Shown here: positions 45,619 to 59,400 of the stretch, piece after piece
Position numbering within the stretch: position 1 is the first letter of the stretch
Layout of the letters: every line of letters begins with the position of its first letter
Source of the DNA: Owenia fusiformis
Lineage: Eukaryota; Annelida; Polychaeta; Sabellida; Oweniidae
DNA length: 64,000 bases
Direction of reading: 5' to 3'
NCBI GenBank assembly: GCA_903813345.2
Contig: CAIIXF020000004.1
Location: forward strand, 18,709,513-18,773,512
Program-made: the position numbers and the translations under genes
Notes under the pieces: model-generated
What the model was told of the DNA's origin: nothing
What the model saw: only the letters and a program-made list of their open reading frames with translations
Databases searched by the model: none

Positions 45619-47246
45619 TCAATAAAATCTTTTTCTTAGATAACAAAGTATGATATTGGTTAACTCGCCAGAAATTAATATAATATTATTTGAAGCGTTT
45701 TTACAAAATTTTGAAAACGTGTAGTAATGTTGAACCCAGTGATTACTGATTGTCAATCTTGACATTTTACAATTTGTTACTCCGCGGAGATTTTACCTAA
45801 AAACACATCAAATACAACATTGATTACCTATTTGGACGGTTAAATCATTTATAATTTATGTTTTATCAAAGTTTTGGCGTTGTTGATTAAGTATTACAGA
45901 TCGAGCTAATTTCTGAATCTTTGTCAGATCGTGCACCGGGTATTTCAGAACTATTTTAACAACGTCAGAGAGGTAGTGAAGGTATGCAACGAACGAAATG
46001 AATTTTGAGAATGGATGCCAACTTTTGATGGTTAATTGTGCAAAGATTATCGTCTTTCCTTAAGTTTTGTGTGATTTTAAAGTAAGATAAAATACTAAAT
46101 AGTAACTTACGGGATGAATCATCACAGATATGCAAACTTGCTAAGACTTTCAAATGTTGAACACATTTCTTCAAATTTTGGATACCTTGGTCCAAATCTG
46201 AACACCTTGGCCCACACTTTGAGGTCCTTGGTTCAAATTTTATTGCATATAACCAAATTTTGGACACCTCAAAATTTTCGTGCTTGCGGTGACGCGGTCT
46301 GTCAAGGGCAGCCCTGTCAACCCCTCACGCATTAGGCGTGATTGTCACGCATTTGCTGGAAAAATAGAAAATACGCATCAATGTAGCGTGTATGATCAAA
46401 TATCAGGCAAATCACGCATTTTGTTGATATTTTTAAAAATTGTATTTTATGCCGATACGGTAAAATACCCAACAGCGAAAAAAAGCGTATTTCGTTCGGT
46501 CTTTACACGCGATTGCCGTTTATGTCACACATTTGGTCCAAAAGAAATGTATTTATCACACATTTGTTTAGAAAATATTTACACCATGGTCATTTGCAAT
46601 ATATTGGGCACATTTTCTAAAAAATTCAAAAAAGATTCTGTCCAGTGACCTTTCCGAAGGTCAAACTTTTAGTTATTTTTCAGTCACATTTTCAGCTGGC
46701 TGAAAAGGTTATTTCATCATCTTTTGGGTCATTCTGACCATGTACATTGTGATCCTGGCCATGTAAATGATATGTGGAACTAGTTAAACTGACTGGAGGT
46801 CAAAACAGAACTCTGTTATCTTGGTTCAAAAAATGTTCAAAAAATGCATGTTTTGTCACTTCCTGTTTCGGCATTGGTACTATTAGACTTTAAGCATTGA
46901 AACAACAATCAGTTGTAACAATCAGTAGTAAGTAGTATCATTGCAAAGTGGTGATTAATCAAGATATGTGAGAGCAAGCTTATGGGCCTGACTAGATGTT
47001 GCTAGAGCAGCTAATGGGACTTTTTAGGCACCCCTTCTAGCTAGTCTATCAATTCACTAAAAAGTCAGCTAAGACACCATGAAAAATTAGATCAGAAGTT
47101 TTGCAGAAGATAATCTTTTGAACTCTTGCACTACTTTCAAACTAATTCATTAGATGAAATAATAATGTTTATTATGCTATAAAACAATGCAATTGTTTGA
47201 GAATATATAAAGTTATCTTTTTACTCATTATCATGTGTATTTCCAG
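45619..47246. other. Non-coding, probably RBMX first intron
   Basis: No conserved protein. Around 46310-46660 the words TCACGCATTT and CACACATTTG recur. The stretch ends with the acceptor TATTTCCAG at 47238-47246. Confidence 0.45.
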
Positions 47247-47255
47247 TTATATAAA

Positions 47256-47418
47256 ATGAATGGTGATACTGAGAATGGCGGCGGAGGAGGGGGTGGGGGC
47301 TATCAACGGAGCAGCGAGGGGGGAGAACCAGGGAAGATCTTTGTAGCAGGACTACCACAGGACATTGATGAAAAAACATTAGAAACTGCTTTTGGCAAAT
47401 ATGGAAGAATAGCAGAAG
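47256..47418 (+). CDS. RBMX: RBMX coding exon 1 (RRM start)
   Basis: The exon begins at 47247 after TTTCCAG; ATG at 47256. It encodes MNGDTENGG, a glycine run, [20 protein letters not shown] and FGKYGRIAE, ending one base into Val. Donor GTATTT at 47419. Confidence 0.93.
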
Positions 47419-50400
47419 GTATTTATCAGATAAAGAAGGTCAACTAAATTAAATTTAATTCTTACATTAAGTTGGAGGAAGGAACAGTACTCTACTTGTC
47501 ATCTTCCGATAACAGTATTTCAAATGACATATCTATAAGACATGCATTTCTGTACTTAATGAGAAATCCACTTGACAAGCCATATTCATTCATGTGAAGT
47601 TGGCTTCACCTATATTCAAAATGTTCATGGAAAGACGTTTGAAAAGTTGAATCCGACACAAATATTGAATTGAGAGCTTATTGCAGTATAATATATCATA
47701 TTTATTGTAATGAGTGCACACCCCTTCCCTATTCTTCATGTATGTTGCATTCTAGTCAGTGGAAATATCGAAAATTATTTAAAATTACATTGTACTTTGA
47801 TATCAAACTGATCATACAAAGACCACACTATCATAAGCCTAGATCGTGGGTATTTTAAATTGTGTATTATTTATGTATAACAAATGTAATATACTAGTTA
47901 CAATCATGGCTATTGAAAATAATATTGTGGTACAGTTTTTTTTTTGTTATTTTAATTAGTGTTGGTGATGAAACACAAGGACTCTCAGGTTCCAAAGGGG
48001 TTTGCATTTGTTACATTTGAGAACCCAGATGATGCAGAGGATGCCATTAAAGGCATGGATACCAAGGTATGTAAGATCAAGATAAGTTAAGATAAGTTTA
48101 TTGTTCTTTATAGTGGTAGGTTACACAAATCAACCCAGCCCACCTGGGCTTATCAACCACTTAACAAGTTTAAACATTTTAAATTATACAATTAGTGAAA
48201 TAAATATCAATCTGTGTCATACATATGGTTACGTCTTTTGACAAAGCACTCCCTTACAAAATGAGCAAATTGTCTTGTCATTTTCTCAAACGGGTACTTT
48301 AACTTTTCTACATTTGTGTCAATACATTTAAAATTGTTATCAATAAAATACCTCTGTCTAATTTCATTATAAAAATGGCAATGAAACACAAAATGTATCT
48401 CATCTTCCACACAATTTTGTTCCCATAAACAGCATAATCTTTCTTCTAGTTTTTCATTCTTAAAATGACCCGTTTCTATTCTTAATGGTAAAATACCCAT
48501 ACGCAATTGTGCTAAAAATGACCGTTCATATTTACTTAAATTCAATGTCAAATACTTTTCAGTTTTATAATTATTTTTAAAAGTTGCATAAGTCCTTAAC
48601 TTTGGTTTTGAACTAACCATATCTGGCCATCTATTTTTTTATAATCATCCATACGATTTTTTAGTACAATTTTTGTATCACAATATGTCATATCATTGAA
48701 ATGTTCAGTAAGATTACATTTCTCTAAAATGCTTTTTACAGTTTGAGACCATTTACTCTTACATTTAATGTCCCATAAAAATATTTTCTTTGTCAGTCTC
48801 CCATCTTCCAGCCATAATAGGCGGTTAAATAATCGAACTAATTCAATTTGCTGTTCTAAAATTAAAGGTGTCCACCCAAAATCTCCATGCAAAGCATGTA
48901 AAGGCACAAATTTGTGTACTCCTGCATAATACCTTTGTGCTCTATCATAAATTAAATAAATTACAATATTTTAAATAATCATGTGCTCCCCATACTCCGA
49001 CTCCATAATGTAGCACTGGCAATACACAAGCTTTAAATAATTTTGTAAAAGTATTAAATCCTATGTCTATTAAACTTGCATTTATTAATTAGAGCACCTA
49101 GAGCTCTACCTGCTGAGTCAGATAGCATTTTTACAGCTTCTTCAAACTTACAATTTTCATTAAATATAACACCAAGGTATCTGTATTGATCAATTATATT
49201 AACACTTACATCACCTAGCTTAAAATTAAAATTAATATGTATTGCAGTTGGGATATTAACAATTCTAAATAAGGAGTCTTCCCAAACCATGCAAAATTCC
49301 ACAGACATCCATGAAAACATATCCGAAATGGCTTATTTTAAGGGAAAGTTATGTAAATACTCAAAGGAGAAGAGACCATGTATCTGTATTCCCTTGTATC
49401 TGTATTCCCTATCACCAATATGGGGATCTTCTAAGAGTGACATTTAATTGTATTGTACATGTTTTACAGTACTTTGGAAAATGGTTCTTGTTTTAGGAAT
49501 TGAATGGTCGTAACATTCACTGTGAGAAGGCAGTGCCAAAACAAGACAGACCTCGTACATTTGTGGACAGAGGGGGCTTTAGAGGTGGATTCAGGTAAGA
49601 ATGATTCTTTCTAGAAACAATGAATTATTATCCCATCGACCAAAGTTCGGAGGGATATAGGGAACGCCTCTGTCCGTCCGTACGTATGTCCGTCCGGGCA
49701 ATAACTCAAATACCGTTGGCCCGATTTTGTTCATATTTTGTACACATATACCCTATGGGGGAGGAAGTTCTGTTGGAAAGCCGATTTTCAAAATGGCCGC
49801 TCATTTAAAAATGGCGGGAGTGCCTCCGTCCGTACGTCTGTACGCACATACATCCGTCCGGGCAATAACTCAAATACCATTGGCCCGATTTTGTTCATAT
49901 TTTGTACACTTATACCCTATGGGGGAAGAAGTTCTGCTTGAAAGCCGATTTTCAAAATGGCCGCTCATTTAAAAATGGCAGCCATTTTAGTGCAGATTTT
50001 ACAGTAATTTAGGTGCAATATGTAAAATTGTAATAGCAATATATTTTAAATGTAAAAAAATTATACAGGACATTAATAAAGCTAGAAATGTAGATATTAA
50101 AGAACTACATGGCAGCCATCTTGAAAAATGGCAGCCTTTACTCGTTATTTTACTATTTTTGCTGTAACTCGAAAAGTAGTGGAGCGATTTTGTACATATT
50201 TGGTATGTGACTACTATAAGCATGGCGCGCTGTCTAATGACACTTTCGGTAGAAGGCGGCCATTTTGAAAAATGACCGCCTTTTTTGCTATACACTTTGT
50301 TTGTAAAAATATGCCAGCCATGGCTGTTCGATGGGATTTGCTACACTTTGGCGATGCTGCTGTCTAGTTGTGAATAAAAACTATTGTGTATGAATATTGT

Positions 50401-53400
50401 CAAATAAAAGGCTAATAATCAACTCCCAAGAATAATCAATGGTTAAGAGCATTTGTTCAATATAAAGGTGTAGAATCAAATAATAAAATTGAAGAGAAAC
50501 AAAGTCTGAACAAACCAAAATAGCATTTTTTAATTTTTGACATTCTTTCAATTCTTGTATTTGTTGCTGTATCATAAAACTCTGTTAATTGTAAAATGAA
50601 TGTTGAGATTGATAAATTGAATGTATTTATTCATTCACCAGGGGGCGTGGTGGTAGAGGAGGAGGATTCAGGGGACGTGGCAGTCGAGGAGGATACAACA
50701 GTTATGGTAAGATGTCACAGCTATATGGGCTCTTGTGTGAAGTTATTCTCTTTTCCTTTTCTGGTCTGAGAAAAAGATGATTAAAGGGGTGCAAGGACAA
50801 AGTTACAACACTATCAATAGTATATACTAATCCTCTAAATTCAGGGCTCTCGCTAGGCTTTTAGACAACGGCACAATGTCATGGTCTATTTAGCTTCCAC
50901 CACAACTGACTATATCAAATCATGATTGTTTCCACAGTCTAAACTTGACTTAATACATAATTTCATGAATATAGGATAAAATATAACATAAACACGATTT
51001 ATCATGACTGAATGGTTATGCTGAAAATGCATCAACCACTTCACCCTAAACATTTCCTGGTGAGAGCCCTGAAATTGCATTAAATTCAGGCAAGTGGCCT
51101 TAGAATTGCAGTGAATCCTGAATATGAAGAAATCGCTCTAAAAGTCAACGGGAGTGCAGTGCTTCGGTATGCATGTATGCATGCCTATCTGAATTTAAAA
51201 GCAGTTTTAAGTAGTATTAATAGTATTAATAATTAATCAAGTATATGCTGAAGCTGTATCTAAATTAACACATAATGAAAAACTCATGGCCATTTCACTT
51301 GAAAAAGAACTGCAATTATCAATAGACAAATGATACTGGGATTTTTAGAAGGTTCTACAAGACAGTTTGCATTTTTCATATTGATCAGAATAACAGTTAC
51401 TGATTTTGGGAAATCACTTTCAGCCTCCATTGACCATCCTATATCTTGTAATTCACTCAAATCATCGCAATAAATGGATGCTTTGGAAGAATGCATAGTT
51501 CTTCAGGTGGTTTTCTAAGGCCACTCTTTTACCAATTTTGTTTTTATTTAATTATGTAAGTGGCATTAGCATCTATATCTCATCATTCTGTTAGATGCTG
51601 AAGATAGTGTTAGGGTTGTTTATGCACTAACCTTTGGGGAAATGATTGTATGATGAATGGAATACTATGATATTATAGCTGCAATGTACAAGTGCAGACA
51701 TTTCAATGCAATCACTTCACATATGATAACTTTGGGGTTATATAGATGGTCAATGGGGGTTCATGGAATATTAAAAGTAAGATCTGGTAATATTATTTAG
51801 GGGACAGGGAAGGGAGGGGCCCTCCCCCCTATGGATCCAGGAGCTACTACGATGACCCCCCTTATGGAGGTAGCGTACTGTGTTCTGTAGTAATACTTTG
51901 TAATATATAACTTACTTTAGGTAAGAGCTCTTATTTCAGTTATTTCAGTTTATATTTCATGTCTAGTCTTAAATGTTTCCTACACATGATTTCTTCAATT
52001 GAAATTGATATACCAGATAATATCAAACTTGTATTGGATCAGGTAGACAAAGTATTTATAATTCATTTATTTTATGAGAGGGTACATCTCTAAAATGATT
52101 TCACTTAGATATTTGAATGCGTTAATATTGAAACAGTGAAATTTGCCAAATTCCTGCTTAAAGAGTTCTAACCTCTGTTGTTGTAGCTATGTAGATGATG
52201 TATTAGTAACAATATGAATGCACTGATTGTAATTATTAGTCATTGTTCATGTGTGATATTGTAAGGTGCTTAAATTATGCATTTTATATTTCACCCCTCC
52301 CTCTTACGATGTCAATAGTGAAACCTGTGGAATACCTCTTAGAAGTGGAACATCTCTGTTAGTGGAACACTCACACGACCAATTTATGTTAATGAACTTA
52401 AGGAAATCACCTCCCAAGTAGAACACTTTTACCAAAGTACCAAAGGGGTTCCACTGAGACAGATTTTACTGTACATTGCTTGTAATCATTGATCATTGCA
52501 CATGTGTGATGTTGTAAGATGCTTAAATTTCCTATTTTATATTTTGACTAAATTAGACTAAATTAGCTTTGACCCCCATACAGTAGCTTCAGAATTTTGA
52601 ATTTTTATTGTGGAATTGACAAATATCTAGAATAGGGTCAGAAAATTATAAGTTATTAGTCTTACCTTGAAAATTTTATTTAATTGCAATTACCGTATTC
52701 TCTGTAATTAGCGCCCAGGGCATTTAGAAAATTGAAAATACATTATTTAGACCATTCTAATAAGCGCCCATGTATGAAAGAAATCAGAAATCCTGAGGAA
52801 TTTCATGTATGGCAATTTTTCTTGACAAGAATGCATTTTCTTCAACATATTTTTATAATAATATGACAAGTGCTGTTATTGGAGAGAATACGGTAAAGAT
52901 CGCTTAGACAATATTGACAGTGGTTGAAGACCCGTCTATGTCTAATTTATTTCCGGCACGCCCACTTTGTCATTATCGCCGATTACCTTCAATATTTCCA
53001 CTAGAGACTGCTGGATATCGATCTAAAGTTATACATTATTTCTAATTTGATGAGAGATCATCATTATTCGTGCAAAAATCGTGTAAAAGTCGAGAAACAT
53101 TAAAAAGAAACCAGAAAGTTCACGACCTTGACATGCGCAGAACATCTGCGCAGTAGCTTTTGAAATTTCTGAATGCCGATAAAGAACAATTCCTTCATTC
53201 ATTATGGATTATTATGATTCCTTGATGTTTCTTGAACTTTGTGAAGCGGGGTGGGCGCTTATTAGAGAGTGGGCGGTAATTACAGAGAATACGGTAATTA
53301 TTTGAATGAGGTTCATTTTTTCCATTCATACGTGTCATTTTATGTTTTTTTGCATATCTTTTGCAAAAGTATCTGGACAATTTTGTTGATATTTTACACA

Positions 53401-56400
53401 TATATGTAAGTCCTACTACAGTGTACTTGAAATTGGGTTTTGTGTGATAAACTGACCGCTTTCATCTCATCTTGAAAATGGTAAGCCTATGCAAACTATG
53501 GAATAACCCAGTACATTTCCACTGTCTGTCCATCCATCTGTTTGTTCTTGTCAATACAAGAATTAGCATACATTTTCAGCATGAAAAAGGTGGTTATCCT
53601 ATTGTTTAAACTGGTAAATACTATACTATTCTGTGATGCTTTATTTTTTATTACTGTAGAGATATGCATGAATGGTGCTTTAAAGTGAGACTAGTAGTTC
53701 AACCAAACTTGAACCATTCATTTTTCACAAAAATCCCAAATGCATTTGCACACAAATTAAAAATGCATTTTCGCAAAAATTACAAATGCATTTCAACAAA
53801 AATTATAATTGCATTTTTCACCAGAATTACAAATGTTACCAAGGCACTTTCAACTATCTCTATAATAATTCTCATGATAAGGCCTCTTTATTATGTGGCT
53901 CTTCGGCATTTGTTGGCAACAATGGCTTTACCCATAGAGAAATAACAATCAGTGCAATGGGACAACTTTCCAAACATTTGTACAAAACTGTTTTGTTTTC
54001 AAAAGTGCCTTAGAATTGAAAACACAATGCAACTCTAATTCAAATTTTTTCTATGAACTACCAAGTGGAATTTATGTGTAAAATTATAATTTCAAGGGCA
54101 GCAACAAACTAGGCCTTGCTTTTCGAGAATTGATGTGTTGCTATGTATGGTCTTGGGTCAGCTTTGCTCAAAATTGACTTCATCTACTATTAAATCCTGC
54201 ATCAAATCAAATCATTACACTGATATTTGATTCATTGCACCCATGATGTTCTTGTATTGCATGTAGCTCTGTGTAGTACAGTAAGTGATGTTAACTGTAT
54301 TGTGTTATTTTACCAGGAGGTGGGGACAGAGGATATAGTGATAGAGGACCGTCCTGGAGAAGTGATCGTGATGGTAGGCTGCCTCACTTACCTTTATTTA
54401 TAAAGATGTAGTTCTATATGCCGTATAGTAACGTTAAATGGCTGAATTATGTTATATAAATAAGGCCCGGCGTTAATATGTTTTGCCTTGCTATCTGTCA
54501 ACTAAACCTAATTTAATTAAGCCTATTCTTTAACTAACCATAGAATCATAGTTTACATAAACAACATATCTTTGCAAGATGCCACTCCTAGCTGAGGTGT
54601 CTCAGACTTGTATTTGCTATAACTTGGTTCCATTATGTTGTGCTTGCAGGTAGAGACTCTTATGGTGGGGGAAGGGACTCTTACAGAGATGACAGACCCA
54701 GTTACAGAGATGACTACCCACCAAGAGACAGTTACTCATCTAGACCTGATAGGTACATCACAAAATATTCCCATCTAATAATACCATCGAACGAAGTCCA
54801 TTTTGAAAAATGGCTGTCATTTTTGCTACATACTTTGTTTGTAAAAATGCCAGCCATTGCTGTTCGATGCGATTTGCTATGCTTTGGCGTTGCTGTTGTT
54901 TAGTGAACACCATTCAACACCTCTTTCCGTCCATCGAACCAATAACTCAAATACCATTGTTAGTCTGATTTTCATATTTTGCACACATGCCCTATGGGGG
55001 TAAAGTTCTGCTCAAAAGCCTCGACAAAATCTTGTCTTGTTTCAAAATAGTGGCCATTTTACAGTAATTTAGGTACAATATATCTAACACTGTAATAGCA
55101 ATTTGTTTTGAATGTAAAAAAGTTATATAGGACATTGATAAAGCTAGAAATGTAGATATTTAATGAACAGATGGCAACCATCTTAAAAAAGGCAGCCTTT
55201 ACGATTTTTGCCATTTATTCATATTTGATATGTTTATAAACAATGCTCTGTGGCTCACTGTCTTATTTTTGGCTGCAAGGCAGTCATTTTGAAAATGGCA
55301 CCATTTACATGTAAGTGAGCGATCTGGTTGAAATTTTATATGTGCCTACTTGGAAGGATATTACTCTTTCTTGTGACAATTTGGCCATTGAGTGACCATT
55401 TTGAAAATCGTGGCTATTTTTATGTGTGTTATTTTACGATTTTTGAAATCTGAAAAAGTAGTAGAAGGATTTTGTAAATAATTGGCTGCCATGGCTGTTT
55501 GATGGGATATGCTACGCTTTGTCATTGCTAGTTAAAATCTGCTATTGCATATAATGATGAGATTTGAACTCTCTCACTGACAGTAATGATGTCAACTTTT
55601 CCTCTGAATATGCATTTAGCTCTGTATGCAGTGTTAGGAATTATATATGAAATGCAAGCAAATTGACCTGGCTGTTTAAAATAATAACGAAACAAAAAAA
55701 TTTTCAGATGAATTGATTGAAATTGCAAAACAGGTGAAAGCAGCATACTGTGATCAGTTGTAATATAATATTAGAAATTATTGAAGTTTCAATTGAAAAA
55801 ATTTTCTGTCAGTTTTTCATTTCACTGTTTTATTCACTGACATTTGTCTTTCAAATCAAAATGCACGTGAGCAGCAATTCTGAGGATTGTTCTCTCAGGC
55901 CTTGAAACAATTGATTAAAAGATCAGATGTTATGAGAAAAACAGTTGCTTAATATATTTTTTATTACTATTTTTGCAGGGATTATGGTCAACGCAGTCGA
56001 GAGGACTATGGTCCTCCTCCCAGCAGAAGCTACTCAGAGAGGGATAGAGGCAGGGATTATGGCCCACCTAGATCAAGGTAAAATATGTTTAGAATATTAT
56101 TGTATTGTATTGTGGAGTATAGCATAGCATAGTAAAGAATTATTGCACTGTCATGATTCTTCTCTTTTAGACTGTTGCGCAGCACTGCACTCTATTTAGC
56201 TCCCTCCACACCCTATTGGCAAATCATGACTGTTTCCACAGTCTAAACTTGACTGAATATACAATAATAGCATTTAAAAAGGATAAAACATAACATAAAT
56301 ATGATTTATCATGATTGAACGGTTATTCTGAAGATGTTAGCACCACACCCTAAATATTTCCTGGTGAGAGCCCTGATACATCATGTGACATCCTGTGATA

Positions 56401-59400
56401 TTTCCATGTGATCTTTCTTCCGTAGATATATTGAGTCTTGTTTTGAAGATTGATTATTTCCTGAACTCTATCAAACAATCATTGTTGGGATATAGATATA
56501 GTCACCCCATTCCAGGAAAATTCAAAGATTTTAATAATTTCAAGTTCAGCAAAAGTGGTGGCATATTGTTATGGTCTCCAACTTTTTTGTGACGGTGTCT
56601 GGCTGTTGGTGTCCTGTGGTCGCATTTGTAACAAATTCTTACAACTTCCAATAACTTATATACTGTTTTGACTGACTACAATTTTTTTCAAAATCATCTT
56701 CAAGTTCTCAGAAGTTAAAATCTGACTTCAGATATGAGATTTGACCTTCTCAAGGTCAAAAGGATCATTGACCAAATTTGTTTTCTTAAAATCATCTGGA
56801 AGTTCTCCGAAGTTCAAATCTGACTTTAGATTTGAGATTTGACCTTCAAAGAAGGTCTTTTTTAACTTGCTTCAAATTGACCAAATGTTTTTTATAAAAT
56901 CATCTACAAGTTCTCAGAAGTTCAAATCTGATTTAAGATTTGAATTCATAATACATATTGTGAGCATCTAGAAGGTGACATTTTGTCATGTTAATGCCTT
57001 GTTTATAAACGTAGATAACTACATGAAGATATCACCAAGTGGATATTGTATACTTGGTTGATTAATTGAAAACAGAACTTTGTTTACTTGAAGTATTTTT
57101 TTTTGGTGTTGTAGTCGTGATGGACCAAGTGACTACCCTCCCACAAGGAGCTACCCCTCCAGTAGAGAATATGACTCCAGAGACTACATGAGCTCTAGCT
57201 CAAGGGACTACATCCCCTCAAGGGAGTATCCACCAAGGTACGGCACGTTTTTGATACAGCTTCATCAGAATCTTACAAAAAGTTTTTTGACTTAAACCAG
57301 GCATATGATGATGAGATTTGAACTCTCTCACTGACTTTTATGAAGTCAACTGTTCCACTGAATATGCATGGAATTTTTATTTTTATCATAAAATCATATC
57401 TTGTATCATACTGGGTGGAACTCGAATCAAATTATGTTAAATGACATCACAGTTGACAAAAACACTGATAAGAAATAGTTGGAAAGCATTGATTTCCAAC
57501 TTCAACCTGATCTAAACAAGTATTTACTTGCTTCAGAACCCCAATGCTAGCTTGACATTCTCTTTGCACAAAATGCCATCCGTCATCCAAGAAAATGGAA
57601 TAGAAAATGATCAAAACCTTATCTGTTAAGGAAAACAACAAAAATCAGTTAAATTCGAAGTCAGCTACATCCAGTGATCAAGTATTCAATCCAGTGATAA
57701 AGTATTCAATCTAGTGATCAAATATTCCATCCAGTGATCAAGTATTCCATCCAGTGATCAAATATTCCATCCAGTGATCAAATATTCCATCCAGTGATCA
57801 AGTATTCCATCCAGTGATCAAATATTCCATCCAGTGATCAAGTATTCCATCCAGTGGTCAAGTATTCCATCCAGTGATCAAGTATTCCATCCAGTGATCA
57901 AGTATTCCATCCAGTGATCAAGTATTCCATCCAGTGATCAAGTATTCCATCCAGTGATCAAGTATTCCATCCAGTGATCAAATATTCCATCCAGTGGTCA
58001 AGTATTCCATCCAGTGATCAAATATTCCATCCAGTGATCAAATATTCCATCCAGTGATCAAGTATTCCATCCAGTGATCAAATATTCCATCCAGTGATCA
58101 AATATTCCATCCAGTGATCAAGTATTCCATCCAGTGATCAAATATTCCATCCAGTGATCAAGTATTCCATCCAGTGGTCAAGTATTCCATCCAGTGATCA
58201 AGTATTCCATCCAGTGATCAAGTATTCCATCCAGTGATCAAGTATTCCATCCAGTGATCAAATATTCATAATGATCACAAAATTGCAGAATGAGTAAAGC
58301 TTGAAGTGAACTAATATGAGCTTAAAATATTCATTCATATTATAGTCGGGACTCTTATGGAGCACCCCCTAGAGACAGTTACAGCAGTCCCCCCAGGAGA
58401 GACTATGGTCCTCCCCCCAGCAGTCACTATGATTCACGAGACTCTTATGACCGTGGACCCCCAAGGGACAGCTACAGCTCCAGAGACAGGGACTTAGGTA
58501 AGAGAGTTATTCCTTTGTGCACCTCCAAATGGCTAACACAAAAGTCTTAAGTAATACTTGTTCAGTTTGGTTGATACTTGTGTCATTTTAATTAGACCAA
58601 GATGTTGTATTGTGTTGGGTACCCTACGTGAGAAGTTATAAAAATGAGGAAATCCTGAATTTGGAAAAATGAGCAAGTATTCACTTTTCACATAAGTAAA
58701 GGTTTGGCCCTGACCTAGCTATTTTACAAATAAGAAAAGATATTTCGTTATCAACGGATATAGATTGATGGCTAAAAACAGACAAAAATGTTATAGAATA
58801 CATTTTCGGCAAGAGTTGGCATATTATAAAATGTTGCATTATGAACAGATATCAATGAAAGAATAAGAGAAAAAGAAATTGGAAGAATTTAGAAATACTT
58901 GGAGTAATATTGGAGAGTGTTAATTAATGACTGCATGCAGAATTCAACAATCACACATGGTAGTCAGCCATGCTTTTCTTTTTGCTCATAGTATTTTGTT
59001 TGAATAATTAAAATTAAGATGAAATACATCTTTGAGATTAATATGATATATTTCAACTCCTAAGTATCAACAGTGTCTGTTGAAGAGAGGCAACTATAGT
59101 AATGACCAATGATAGAATATTAATATGCATAATGCAGACATTAGATTCCAGTCTTTTATATGATGCAGATTAGAGCCAAGGAAATATTCTACCAGGATGT
59201 ATCCCAGTACATGAGTGTATTCATTCTTTACTAATAAATGCATGGTAGCAAATTTGTTTTAGCAAAATTGTGGAGTTCAAAGTAAAAATCAACAGCGGAA
59301 AACATGATTCACAAAGAAACAAGTAGAATGCACATGAGAAAAGTGAGCTCGTAAGTAGAGGTGTATTGTATGTTGCAAACTTGAATATTATAGGGCCATC

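Noticed and set aside
46114-46648. Two overlapping plus-strand open frames of 73 and 122 codons
   Set aside because: No conserved domain; composition like surrounding non-coding sequence.
57668-58268. CRISPR-like appearance of regular 20-bp repeats
   Set aside because: There are no unique spacers; the units are contiguous. The host is eukaryotic and the array is intronic.
57115-58268. The RBMX 20-bp array derived from the end of coding exon 9, by analogy with the two splice-site arrays
   Set aside because: The resemblance (AGTATCCACC against AGTATTCCATCC) is short and needs gaps, the array starts about 430 bp from the exon, and units carry no donor.
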